Positions 49,690 through 58,134 of a stretch of DNA of 64,000 nt are shown piece after piece. The notes below the pieces were generated by a model. The model saw nothing but the letters and a program-made list of their open reading frames with translations, was not told where the DNA came from and searched no databases. Location: NCBI GenBank assembly GCA_035380045.1, contig DAOSWM010000003.1:1-64000 (forward strand), in the 5' to 3' direction. The position numbers and the translations under genes are program-made. This DNA comes from DAOSWM01 sp035380045 (GTDB lineage: Bacteria > Bacteroidota > Bacteroidia > Bacteroidales > Tenuifilaceae). Positions within the stretch are counted from its first letter, which is position 1, and the number at the start of each line of letters is the position of its first letter.

Positions 49690-50868
49690 CTAAACTAACC
49701 TTTTTACCCGGCTGTTGGGGAACGGTTTCATGTTCGTAAAATCGAAGGGAGAAATCAAGTTTAACCCGGGCGATTTGCCAACGTCAATGCTTCCCATCTC
49801 ATCGTCGAACCGAAGCGCTTTTGCACCATTTATGGTTGCCCAACTTAAAACTTCTGAGAAAGGGATTTCAGGGAAATATTCTGAAATAATTTGCATCTGC
49901 TCAAACACTGAAAGTGTTCCCGACGAGGCGAGGCTATCGGTGCCCAGCGCGATGCTACCTGCCAACTTTCGAATCATCCTGACATCAGGTAACTTTCCTT
50001 CTATAAAAAGGTTTGATGCCGGGCAAAGTACAAAGGTTAGCTTCGAGAAGCGACGCCCCAGCGTAACGGCATCTTCCATGTTCAAAAATGTGTTATGAAC
50101 CAAAAGAATACTTGAATTGGCATGTAGGTACTTTGCCACAATATCCGCAGGTGTTAACGATGGAACCGACCCTATTGGAAGCCCCCAGGAGGTAAACGTT
50201 TGGGCTAATTCCCCCTGCTTTTGTTGTGTGAAAATTTCCTCCTGCCTGCTTTCAGCAAAGTGAATTGATATAAGTTTATTATTTTCAACCTCTTTCTGAA
50301 GCAAGTTCCATAGTTCTTCTGAAAGCGTATAGGTTGAATGCGGGGTAATGCATGAGTAATCCGATGGCTTTAACCCGGGAATGTCTCTCAAAAATTGAGC
50401 CCGCTCAATAATCAAGTCGGCCTTTTCGGGGTCAAGCCCAAGAACCTCAATTAGGTTTGCAAAACAAATGGAGCTACTTTGTTTCGCAAAAAAACTGTCG
50501 GAGGTATTGCAGATATCGGCAACCGCTACCGTACCAAGCCTGTGCATATCGTTGAGCGCTCTTTGAATGAAAACTTCGGAATCGTCCGAATTCTCAATTC
50601 GCAACCTTCGAACCTGCTCAACGAATCCGGCAAGCCCCGTTTCTCGTTTTGTTTTTCCTTTGAAGTGGGAAAGTTCGGTATGGCAGTGAGCGTTAATAAA
50701 CCCCGGTACAATTACTCCGTTATGAAATTCCGTTGAAGCGAGTTCCGCTCTATCACCCTGGGGGTTAATAACTTCAACTACCTTCCCATCGTTGTTCACC
50801 CCGACAATTCCATTGCGAATGGGTTTCCCCGAAACAGGGAATACATAATTTGCTGAGAAACGGTGCAT
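49690..50868 (-). CDS. Amidohydrolase of the TRZ/ATZ/SsnA type
   Basis: A 392-residue metal-dependent deaminase-type hydrolase. Metal ligands are visible in NAHCHTELSHFK (His61, His63), the later ISIHFAESRQEE and LVHNTFLNMED, and the aspartate in ALGTDSLASSG. Family members include aminodeoxyfutalosine deaminase, guanine deaminase and chlorohydrolases; the exact substrate cannot be told. The frame also allows a TTG at 50877, but the ATG at 50868 gives the normal beta-sandwich start. It begins 17 bases after the lipocalin gene. Confidence 0.87.
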   Translation of the reverse strand: MHRFSANYVFPVSGKPIRNGIVGVNNDGKVVEVINPQGDRAELASTEFHNGVIVPGFINAHCHTELSHFKGKTKRETGLAGFVEQVRRLRIENSDDSEVFIQRALNDMHRLGTVAVADICNTSDSFFAKQSSSICFANLIEVLGLDPEKADLIIERAQFLRDIPGLKPSDYSCITPHSTYTLSEELWNLLQKEVENNKLISIHFAESRQEEIFTQQKQGELAQTFTSWGLPIGSVPSLTPADIVAKYLHANSSILLVHNTFLNMEDAVTLGRRFSKLTFVLCPASNLFIEGKLPDVRMIRKLAGSIALGTDSLASSGTLSVFEQMQIISEYFPEIPFSEVLSWATINGAKALRFDDEMGSIDVGKSPGLNLISPFDFTNMKPFPNSRVKRLV

Positions 50869-50885
50869 GAATAGCAACTTTGATT

Positions 50886-51425
50886 CTAGGGTTCCACCCT
50901 CTGTTCAACCCGCTCAATGCGCGATACATTGTAGCCCAGCGAGCGAGCCTTCTCAACCAATCGGTTGTACTCCTCCTCAGGCATTTGCGGTGTTCGGCTA
51001 AGAATCCAGAGGTAGTTTAGCGAGTAGCTTCCAATCAAAGCCCATCGGTACTCCTCGTCCAAATCGAGAATCAGGTAATCGCCCCCAAAGGGCCAGAAGA
51101 AGTAAACTTTTAGCCTACCGGGCTCGTTTGGATTGGGGACCTTTGCGAAACCTTTGGCACGTTTCAGCTTCCCATCGAGAGAATTCTTGTAACCCTGGTT
51201 TAGCACTTCAACCTTTCCGTTCTTCTTCAGTTTATAGGTTGCGGTAACGCCAACCAAATCCTTCTCGAAAGAGTGTGGGAAACGGCCAATCTCGTACCAT
51301 GTTCCCATGTACCTTTCTAAATCAACGTTTTTTACTGTTTGCATGGTTACATTCCCGTTTTTAGTTTGCGATGAGCAACCGGCCACAATGAGAGAAAAAA
51401 TTAGCGCGGTAATAATTCTGTTCAT
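50886..51425 (-). CDS. Bacterial lipocalin (Blc-like lipoprotein)
   Basis: A 179-residue outer-membrane-type lipoprotein with lipobox VAGC (Cys17). The lipocalin signature YMGTWYEIGRFPHSFEKDL is followed by VTATYKLKKNGKVEVLN, KVYFFWPFGGDYLILDLDEE and YLWILSRTPQMPEEEYN, in the order seen in Blc. Blc binds lysophospholipids and fatty acids. The C-terminus ends in ERVEQRVEP. Confidence 0.93.
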   Translation of the reverse strand: MNRIITALIFSLIVAGCSSQTKNGNVTMQTVKNVDLERYMGTWYEIGRFPHSFEKDLVGVTATYKLKKNGKVEVLNQGYKNSLDGKLKRAKGFAKVPNPNEPGRLKVYFFWPFGGDYLILDLDEEYRWALIGSYSLNYLWILSRTPQMPEEEYNRLVEKARSLGYNVSRIERVEQRVEP

Positions 51426-51454
51426 AGTATAATCCTCCTTACTTTAGAGTTTCC

Positions 51455-52066
51455 CTATAAAACGAAGGTAGTAAACAACATTACGGCGAATCCTATTACA
51501 AAACCAGCATAAATCTGCGAAGGTTTGTGAGCATTTAGCGCTAACCTTGCCCAAGCAACGATGCCCGAAACAATAAATGCGATAACAATGAAGTAGGTTA
51601 AATCGGTATAAAAAAGGTGCGATAGGGAGAAAATAAATCCTGTAAGTCCCCCAACGCCAATCATGTGAATGCTTACTTTCCACCATATTGAAATAAACAT
51701 TGCAAGTGCTATTGCAATGGAGGCTCCCAGTATAAATGCGGCTATGGAACCCGGCAGTGGGAGCTTGCTTAAAAAGTAGAACGTAAAGAAGTAGGGAATT
51801 AATGTAAAGGCCATTGGAATAATTCGCTCCCTGCTTTCGTGCATCTGTATGCTTTTAATAATGCCGAAACGGTAGAAAAGCGGAATCATAAGTAGAGGAA
51901 GGGCAAACGTATTTATAACCAAAACAATTACAATTAAACGTTTTGCCTCAAAAGGCAGCATTGAGATGTACGAATTAACCGAAAGGGCAATTGCCAACCC
52001 AATAGTTGGCATCAACAAGGGATGAAAAATGGCCGATAGTGTATGTGCGATACGTTTAGAAATCAT
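51455..52066 (-). CDS. PAP2-like integral membrane protein
   Basis: A 203-residue protein with about six membrane helices. It has weak PAP2 (lipid phosphatase) marks: HESRERIIPM in place of the first motif, VSIHMIGVGGLTGF in place of P-S-G-H, and ARLALNAHKPSQIYAGFVIG with R and H spaced as in the third motif. The first-motif lysine and the aspartate after the last histidine are missing, so phosphatase activity is doubtful. This type is widespread in Bacteroidota, usually unannotated. It lies 61 bases after rpoN and 29 bases before the lipocalin gene. Confidence 0.75.
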   Translation of the reverse strand: MISKRIAHTLSAIFHPLLMPTIGLAIALSVNSYISMLPFEAKRLIVIVLVINTFALPLLMIPLFYRFGIIKSIQMHESRERIIPMAFTLIPYFFTFYFLSKLPLPGSIAAFILGASIAIALAMFISIWWKVSIHMIGVGGLTGFIFSLSHLFYTDLTYFIVIAFIVSGIVAWARLALNAHKPSQIYAGFVIGFAVMLFTTFVL

Positions 52067-52127
52067 GAATTAGCAAAGATTTAAAACAGTATTTCTTTTG
52101 AATGCATTCATTCAAGTATGCATTCTT

Positions 52128-53582
52128 TTACAACTCCTTTCTCAGTCGTGCCACTGGCAATCCCAGCTGCTCGCGGTACTTGGCAACCGTTCTTCTAGCA
52201 ATGGGGTAGCCCTTCTCCCGAAGTATATCCATAAGTTTTTCGTCGGTAAGCGGTTTGCGCTTATCCTCGTTTTCGATACACTCCTGAAGGATCTTTTTTA
52301 TCTCTTTGGTTGAAACCTCCTCGCCCGAATCGGTTTGCATGCCCTCGCTAAAGAAGAATTTTAGCGAGTATATTCCGAAATGAGTTTGAATGTACTTGCT
52401 GTTCACAACCCGCGAAATGGTTGAAATATCGAGACCCGTTGCTTCTGCAATGTCCTTTAGAATCATCGGCCGGAGTTTCGTCTCATCACCCTCGTCGAAG
52501 AATTCGCGTTGGTACTCAATTATAGCCTCCATGGTAAGCAGCAGCGTGTTCTGCCGTTGCCGTATTGCATCGATGAACCACTTAGCAGAATCGATTTTTT
52601 GCTTTACAAAAGCAACGGCTTCCTTATCCTGCTTGGTTGCCATATGCTTATTTGCGGCGTACGATTCTATCATCTCCGAGTACTCGCGGTTAATCTTCAA
52701 ATCGGGAACGTTTCTGGCATTCAGGCTAAGCCGTAACTCTCCGTCGCTAATATCCAGAACGAAATCGGGAACAATATGCTGGGCCTCACGGTTATGTGGA
52801 TCGTAAAATGAACCGCCTGGTTTCGGGTTAAGCTTTAGAATCTCGTCAATGGCACCCTTTAACTCCTCATCGGTGAGGTTTAATCGGGTTTGTATTTTAT
52901 CGTAGTGCTTTCGGGTAAACTCGTCGAAAAAGTGCTTAAGAATTTTGCGCGCCAGCGCAATCTCTGGGATACTTTGGTTTTTTGCCTGAATTTGCAGCAG
53001 CAAACACTCCTGCAAATCGCGGGCGCCAACACCAATGGGGTCAAAATCCTGAATGATATACAGGAGCTTCTCCAGCTCATCCTCGTCGGTTTCAACTCCG
53101 AGCGAGAAGGCTAAATCATCGGCAATGGCCGAAAGCTTTCGGCGCAGATAGCCATCGTCGTCGAGGTTTCCAATCAGGTACTGAGCAAGTCCTCGCTGCC
53201 TGTCGTCAATAACCCGTAAGCCAAGCTGATTCTCAAGATGCTCATGGAACGTTGTTCCAACTGAAAAGGGTATGTCCTCGCGCTTATCGTCCTTTGAATA
53301 GTTGTTTGCTGATAACCGGTACGATGGAGTGTCGTCATCGCCCATGTAATCCTCCAGCGTAAACTCATCATCATCCCTATCCACGCTCTCTTCAGTAAGA
53401 ACCTCCTCCTGACTCTGTTCTTCGTTAACCTCCTGTCCCTCTTCGAGCGTAGGGTTCTCCTCAAGCTCCTTTTTTATACGCTGCTCAAGCTGCATGGTAG
53501 GAATCTCCAACAGCTTAATAACCTGAATTTGCTGTGGCGATAGTTTCTGAAGTAGCTTCTGTTGTAACCTTTGCTTAAGCAT
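52128..53582 (-). CDS. rpoN: RNA polymerase sigma-54 factor
   Basis: A 484-residue sigma factor. Region I (MLKQRLQQKLLQKLSPQQIQ, then LLEIPTMQLEQRIKKELEENP), an acidic region II (about 45-90), the core-binding domain and a C-terminal DNA-binding domain with the RpoN box ARRTVAKYREQLGLP are all present. The last reads R-R-T-V-A-K-Y-R-E-Q-L, close to the near-universal ARRTVAKYRE. It directs transcription from -24/-12 promoters with AAA+ activators; none of those is in the window. It follows asnS by 20 bases. Confidence 0.97.
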   Translation of the reverse strand: MLKQRLQQKLLQKLSPQQIQVIKLLEIPTMQLEQRIKKELEENPTLEEGQEVNEEQSQEEVLTEESVDRDDDEFTLEDYMGDDDTPSYRLSANNYSKDDKREDIPFSVGTTFHEHLENQLGLRVIDDRQRGLAQYLIGNLDDDGYLRRKLSAIADDLAFSLGVETDEDELEKLLYIIQDFDPIGVGARDLQECLLLQIQAKNQSIPEIALARKILKHFFDEFTRKHYDKIQTRLNLTDEELKGAIDEILKLNPKPGGSFYDPHNREAQHIVPDFVLDISDGELRLSLNARNVPDLKINREYSEMIESYAANKHMATKQDKEAVAFVKQKIDSAKWFIDAIRQRQNTLLLTMEAIIEYQREFFDEGDETKLRPMILKDIAEATGLDISTISRVVNSKYIQTHFGIYSLKFFFSEGMQTDSGEEVSTKEIKKILQECIENEDKRKPLTDEKLMDILREKGYPIARRTVAKYREQLGLPVARLRKEL

Positions 53583-53602
53583 TTTATGTATGTTTGCTAA
53601 AT

Positions 53603-55000
53603 CTAGAATTCACAGTTTTTGGGAGTTCTTGGGAACGGAATTACGTCCCTAATATTCGCCATTCCCGTAACGAAAAGCAGCAACCTCTCAAAACCTAGTC
53701 CAAATCCGCTGTGGGGAGCAGTTCCAAACTTCCGGGTATCGATATACCACCACATTTCTTCCTCGGGAATCCCCATTTCGGCTATACGTTTCTGGAGGGC
53801 ATCAAGGTTCTCCTCGCGTTGGGATCCTCCAATTATTTCACCAATTTTTGGGAACAGCACGTCCATGGCACGAACGGTTTTACCATCGCCGTTCTGTTTC
53901 ATGTAGAATGCTTTTATCTGCATTGGATAATCCGTTAGGATTACAGGTTTTTTGAAGTGCTTCTCAACCAGGTAGCGTTCGTGCTCGCTCTGCAGGTCGG
54001 CGCCCCAGAAAACCGGGAATTCCCATTTTTGATCGGCTTTCTCAAGAATTTCAATGGCCTCGGTGTAGGTAAGGCGAACGAACTGGTTTTCGGCAACAAA
54101 CTTCAACCGCTCGAGCAGCTCCTTGTCCCACATTTTGTTGAGGAAATCCAAATCGCTCTTGCAGTGCTCCAATGCGTAACGAATAAGGAATTTGAGGAAA
54201 TCCTCGGCCAAATCCATGTTATCGGTAATATCGTAGAACGCCATTTCGGGTTCAATCATCCAGAACTCGGCAAGGTGGCGCGGAGTGTTTGAATTTTCGG
54301 CGCGGAAAGTAGGGCCAAAGGTGTAGATTTCTGAAAGTGCCAGAGCCGCCAACTCGCCCTCGAGCTGTCCCGAAACGGTTAATTTTGCTTCTTTACCGAA
54401 GAAATCTTCAGTAAAATCAATTTTCCCGTTCTCTCCTCGCGGAGGGTTCTCCATATCGAGGGTGGTAACCTTGAAAAGCGCACCGGCTCCTTCGGCATCG
54501 GAACCAGTAATAACCGGCGTGTGGATGTAGCAGAATCCCTTGTCGTTAAAATACTTATGAATTGCATACGCCATGGCGTGGCGAATACGGAGCACCGCTC
54601 CGAAAGTATTTGTACGTGGACGCAAATGTGCTATTTCGCGCAAGAACTCTAAGCTATGCCCCTTTTTCTGAAGAGGGTAAGTTGCAGCATCGGCTTTCCC
54701 GTAAATCTCAATTTGGCTTGCCTGAATCTCTACAGGTTGTTCTGTTCCTGGAGATTCAACCAATTTCCCTTTTACTGCAATACAGGCTCCGGTATTTACA
54801 TCTTTCAGAAAATCATCCCCAAAATTCTGAACATCGGCTACCACCTGAATATTATGTATGGTTGATCCATCGTTTAGCGCAATAAACGCAACGTTCTTAT
54901 TGCCACGGCGAGTTCGAACCCAGCCTTTTGCAACCACTTCCTTTCCTACCTCTCCCTTCGAGAGGAGCTCAACAATTTTTACCCTTTTTTCAACTATCAT
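53603..55000 (-). CDS. asnS: Asparaginyl-tRNA synthetase
   Basis: A 465-residue class II aminoacyl-tRNA synthetase. The N-terminal OB-fold anticodon domain (VVAKGWVRTRRGNKNVAFI) is followed by catalytic motifs 2 (FRAENSNTPRHLAEFWMIEP) and 3 (GFGLGFERLLLFVTGM with IRDVIPFPR). The AsnS-specific TPKNCEF end is present. It charges tRNA-Asn directly. A -7 element (minus TATTTTTG) is at 55052-55059. It leads a long same-strand run with rpoN. Confidence 0.97.
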   Translation of the reverse strand: MIVEKRVKIVELLSKGEVGKEVVAKGWVRTRRGNKNVAFIALNDGSTIHNIQVVADVQNFGDDFLKDVNTGACIAVKGKLVESPGTEQPVEIQASQIEIYGKADAATYPLQKKGHSLEFLREIAHLRPRTNTFGAVLRIRHAMAYAIHKYFNDKGFCYIHTPVITGSDAEGAGALFKVTTLDMENPPRGENGKIDFTEDFFGKEAKLTVSGQLEGELAALALSEIYTFGPTFRAENSNTPRHLAEFWMIEPEMAFYDITDNMDLAEDFLKFLIRYALEHCKSDLDFLNKMWDKELLERLKFVAENQFVRLTYTEAIEILEKADQKWEFPVFWGADLQSEHERYLVEKHFKKPVILTDYPMQIKAFYMKQNGDGKTVRAMDVLFPKIGEIIGGSQREENLDALQKRIAEMGIPEEEMWWYIDTRKFGTAPHSGFGLGFERLLLFVTGMANIRDVIPFPRTPKNCEF

Positions 55001-55051
55001 AACTTTAAAAAATTAAAACAACCTATGCGCATCCACTAGTGCGGTAACGTA

Positions 55052-55059
55052 CAAAAATA
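55052..55059 (-). promoter_or_regulatory. Bacteroidota -7 promoter element of asnS
   Basis: The minus strand reads TATTTTTG (TAnnTTTG), 51 bases before the asnS ATG and directly after the terminator of the preceding gene. No clear -33 element. Confidence 0.5.
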
Positions 55060-55073
55060 ACCATTTTTATAAA

Positions 55074-55100
55074 AAAACACCCTTTAATGAAGGGCGTTTT
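55074..55100 (-). terminator. Intrinsic terminator
   Basis: Arms 55074-55084 and 55090-55100 form an 11-base stem with one mismatch (AAAACACCCTT with AAGGGCGTTTT). On the minus strand the stem is followed by a T run, so it ends transcription of the gene at 55137-56153. Confidence 0.8.
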
Positions 55101-55136
55101 AATAGTTGGGTATAATTTTTGTTATGAAAGAGTATT

Positions 55137-56153
55137 TTACCCTCCGTAGTATGTTGATAGCCTCTTTTTGAAAACCCTTTCGTTGGCCTCGTTAATGGCA
55201 TCAATAAGCGCTTCAATTTGTTCAATACGAAGGTTCTGTTCCTCTGCCGAAATGCTTTCCTGGTCTCGAAATACAACGTAGTCAATTTTATATCCAACCT
55301 TATCGAGCACCATGGCAACTGCCGCATTATAATCGTCGAAAATGATAACAGTAGGCAGGTTGTTTAACCCGTACATTCCCACCGCGCTTGTAACTTTGTT
55401 TTGAATAAATGATATTTGATCGGCTCCCAAATATTTTGCGCCAAGCAAAAGCCGAACTATATCAATTTTGGCTACCTGATGGCGTTTCCCGCTACTTGTT
55501 AAAAGTTCGTAGTCCTTCTGTTTTGTGTTTATAAAGTCTTGAATAAACCTGTCGGGAATTCCCTGTAAATCGCGCAAATCATTTTCCTTCAATCGTTTTT
55601 TATACTCCTTCTGAGCAAGCTTCTGATCGTAGGGCATGTAGTACTCCCATTTTCGGGTTCGCTTATACGTATCGGTCATGGGCTTGGGCTTCCAATCGGT
55701 TACCGGCCTTTTCATTATCGGGTCGGTAAGGTTAAGCATGCCCGACTCGAGTGAGTAAACCAAGCAGTTAATGAAGTGAACGTAACCCCCGCCTAAATTT
55801 CCGTGTAAAGCTGACCATAAGGTTTTTGCCGGAGCAGTTTTTGCTGTATCGCCAGCCATATCTTCCTCGGGTTCAAGTTTACGATTCTTGATGTAGCTGA
55901 TAAACTCCTCGTCGAAGCTAACCGGATAGTAGGTTGTTGACTGGTTTGTAGTATCGAGAACCAGGTCGCTGGTATGGTACAAACCCCGAACGTCCATCAC
56001 GTAGTTGGAGTCGGTGGAGAGTTTTACGTGCAGGTTGTAATCGCGCCCCCACTTCATTTCACGTATTGAAGGCATTGCCGACTGCCCTGCCGAAAAAAAC
56101 GGGCACATTAAAACTATGCAAACTCCAATAATCCAAACAGTTCTCTTTTTCAT
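55137..56153 (-). CDS. Secreted protein of unknown function
   Basis: A 338-residue exported protein with signal peptide (residues 1-24, ending FFSAGQ). The mature part begins with SIREMKWGRDYNLHVKLSTD and has a lysine- and arginine-rich helical middle (QKLAQKEYKKRLKENDLRDL). It ends with a mixed region including NNLPTVIIFDDYNAAVAMVL and the helical segment NLRIEQIEALIDAINEANER. One cysteine only. I recognise no family. Confidence 0.75.
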   Translation of the reverse strand: MKKRTVWIIGVCIVLMCPFFSAGQSAMPSIREMKWGRDYNLHVKLSTDSNYVMDVRGLYHTSDLVLDTTNQSTTYYPVSFDEEFISYIKNRKLEPEEDMAGDTAKTAPAKTLWSALHGNLGGGYVHFINCLVYSLESGMLNLTDPIMKRPVTDWKPKPMTDTYKRTRKWEYYMPYDQKLAQKEYKKRLKENDLRDLQGIPDRFIQDFINTKQKDYELLTSSGKRHQVAKIDIVRLLLGAKYLGADQISFIQNKVTSAVGMYGLNNLPTVIIFDDYNAAVAMVLDKVGYKIDYVVFRDQESISAEEQNLRIEQIEALIDAINEANERVFKKRLSTYYGG

Positions 56154-56206
56154 ATCCCAAAGTTTTTCAACCTTAAATGTACGAAAAATTTAGTAGTGGA
56201 ACTTCA

Positions 56207-56803
56207 CTATAAGAAATGAAAACGGAAACCTGCTGCCGGCAAGAAGTAGTTAAAATCGGAGGTAAGTCCCTTATTGAATTTACCCTCAATAAAAAGGGTT
56301 GCATTAACAACTGAGGTTGTGGATACTTTTACACCCAATATTTTTTGTTCAACCCCAAAACGACCAACAATATCGGGATAGAAGCCGCTCTCACCATTGA
56401 ACTTTCGGGAACCTACCTCACCGCCAACTCCAACGTATGGGTTTAGTGGCATACGAAAATACAGCTTCAAGTCGATTCCAGCCCGCATTCCGCCCATGCT
56501 CCAGGTTGGATTCCGGTTCTCAACAAACTTCGAAAGAATTAGCCCTTCCTGCGAAACCGAGGCGTCAACCGACATGCGTTTCGTAATGGCTATTGACTGC
56601 TTGCAAATTCGGCAAAGCCGGTAGAACTGGACGTGAACTCCAGTTGGCTCGCCAATATTGATGCCAACCCCAACCCGCCAACGTTGCTCGTACGACTGCT
56701 TGTCCTTTAGCCAATTAGTTTGCTTTCGGGGCTGTGAATTACTAGCGAACGATAAAAAAATGAGATTTAAAATAATGAGATGTTTAAGGTACCCAGTATA
56801 CAT
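56207..56803 (-). CDS. Predicted small outer-membrane beta-barrel protein
   Basis: A 198-residue protein with a signal peptide ending near residue 24 (FLSFASNSQ). The sequence then alternates strands and turns (RWRVGVGINIGEPTGVHVQF, GGMRAGIDLKLYFRMPLNPY, VGVGGEVGSRKFNG) and ends in a strand with terminal aromatic-hydrophobic residues (AAGFRFHFL), as for outer-membrane barrels. A start at 56854 would put 17 residues before the signal peptide, reading through an eight-G tract, so the ATG at 56803 is more likely. No specific family is recognised. Confidence 0.75.
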   Translation of the reverse strand: MYTGYLKHLIILNLIFLSFASNSQPRKQTNWLKDKQSYEQRWRVGVGINIGEPTGVHVQFYRLCRICKQSIAITKRMSVDASVSQEGLILSKFVENRNPTWSMGGMRAGIDLKLYFRMPLNPYVGVGGEVGSRKFNGESGFYPDIVGRFGVEQKILGVKVSTTSVVNATLFIEGKFNKGLTSDFNYFLPAAGFRFHFL

Positions 56804-56812
56804 GCCCCCCCC
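56804..56812 (-). other. Eight-G homopolymer tract next to a start codon
   Basis: On the minus strand GGGGGGGGC immediately precedes the ATG at 56803. Such a run could act as an unusual ribosome contact or change length by slippage. Seen in the sequence; any effect is conjecture. Confidence 0.6.
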
Positions 56813-56848
56813 AATTTTTATAGACAAAAACCATGAATATGTAAAAGT

Positions 56849-56863
56849 AACCAAAAATTGGTT
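56849..56863. promoter_or_regulatory. Perfect inverted repeat, operator candidate
   Basis: AACCAA (56849-56854), three bases, then TTGGTT (56858-56863). It covers the -33 TTG of the promoter of the caspase-like gene and lies 46 bases before the divergent start at 56803, a plausible site for a dimeric repressor. Confidence 0.35.
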
Positions 56864-56888
56864 ATAATTAAACCAATGATTAACTTTG
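56858..56888 (+). promoter_or_regulatory. Bacteroidota promoter of the PEGA/caspase-like gene
   Basis: TTG (56858-56860), 20 bases, then TAACTTTG (56881-56888), a full TTG/TAnnTTTG match. The leader would be about 20-25 bases. Confidence 0.65.
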
Positions 56889-56913
56889 TTTCATCAAGAT
56901 ATTTATATAAAAG

Positions 56914-58073
56914 ATGACCATGAAAAAATTTGTAATTATCCCTGTATCAATTCTTTTAATATTTCTATACTCCTGTGCTACCATTCTGTACGGAAGAAAG
57001 CAACGGGTTACAATTAATTCTGAGCCACAGGGTGCACAAGTTTATATTAATGGTGAAAACACCTACGAAACAACCCCCTGTAAAATTAAGATTGAAAGGA
57101 AACAGCCCAGAAACAGCAACCTAAAGCGTGAGGTTACTTACGAGCTAAGAAAAGAAAACTATAACTCGGTTGAAATTCGCGATGAAGCTCACAAAAACTA
57201 CCTGGTTACTTACATGTCGTGGATTCTTTATGTAGTTCCAGGTGTAGTTGACCTGGCAACTGGTGCAAATAATTTGTACCAAAAGGAGCAGTTTGCAAAA
57301 CTTTACCCCGTGGGGCAAGTTGTTGTAAAAACCGATACGATTGTTCAGAAAGAGATTGTTTACGTTGATAGAGGAACGGGCAAGCCCGAGTATATTTTCG
57401 AAAAGAAATCTGATGTTGATAGGGATATTCCTGTTACCTCATCCCTAAAAACAAGAAGATTCGCGCTTATAATCGGGAATGAGGACTACAGCTCCCATCA
57501 GGTTGGTTTAACTTCTGAGGTGGATGTTCAGTTTGCCCGTAACGATGCCAGCGCTTTCAAAGAGTACGCCATGAATGTAATGGGAATTCCTGAACGAAAT
57601 ATCACGTTCCTTCTCGATGCTACTTCAGGCCAAATGAAGCAGGCCATCACAAAAATGAACGCNNNNNNNNNNNNNNNNNNNNNNNNNNNNNNNNNNNNNN
57701 NNNNNNNNNNNNNNNNNNNNNNNNNNNNNNNNNNNNNNNNNNNNNNNNNNNNNNNNNNNNNNTACTTGCTGCTCGCGCAGTAAAAGTTCGCCCAAAAGAA
57801 AATCCCCTGAATGGGAATATGATTGTTTTTACCGCCAGTAGTGGCGATCAGTCATCGTTGCCCTACCACGATCAGAACCATGGATTTTTTACATACTTTC
57901 TGCTAAAGATTATCAAGGAGAAAGGACCCGATGTAACCTACAACGATATTGCCACCTACTTAAAGAAAAATGTGGAACTGGAAGCAATTCTTGTGAACGA
58001 AAAGGAGCAAACGCCACAGGTAAATGTAAGTCCATCACTAAACGATGATTGGTTAACCTGGTCGTTAAAATAG
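56914..58073 (+). CDS. PEGA/caspase-like lipoprotein, interrupted by an assembly gap
   Basis: The first part (56914-57662) has a lipoprotein signal with cysteine in LYSCAT and a PEGA-like domain (TINSEPQGAQVYINGENTYE). A membrane-like segment at about 100-120 follows, then the start of a caspase/metacaspase p20 fold (RFALIIGNEDYSSHQVGLTS, ARNDASAFKEYAMNVMGIPE). After the gap, in another frame, come ARAVKVRPKENPLNG, IVFTASSGDQSSLPYHDQNH and GFFTYFLLKII, the end of the same fold. The catalytic H-G and D-A-C-x-G segments must lie in the gap. Rejoining the frames needs a true gap length of 2 modulo 3, whereas the placeholder is 100. The start may be 56914 or 56920. Confidence 0.82.
57663..57762. 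other. Assembly gap of 100 N inside the caspase-like gene
   Basis: Exactly 100 N. Homologous folds have about 70 residues between the last motif before and the first after, so roughly 200 or more bases are probably missing, not 100. Confidence 0.95.
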
Positions 58074-58090
58074 GTTGGTATAAAAATCAA

Positions 58091-58116
58091 AAAAAAGGGG
58101 CTTTCGCCCCTTTTTT
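58091..58116. terminator. Bidirectional intrinsic terminator
   Basis: AAAAAAGGGGC, loop TTTC, then GCCCCTTTTTT. It serves both the caspase-like gene and the convergent ammonium transporter gene. Confidence 0.88.
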
Positions 58117-58134
58117 GCTGTTAAGAAAAACCAA

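Noticed and set aside
57763..57783. Frame of the caspase-like gene continuing straight through the 100 N to a stop at 57783
   Set aside because: The homologous C-terminal sequence continues in a different frame; the apparent stop comes from the arbitrary gap length.
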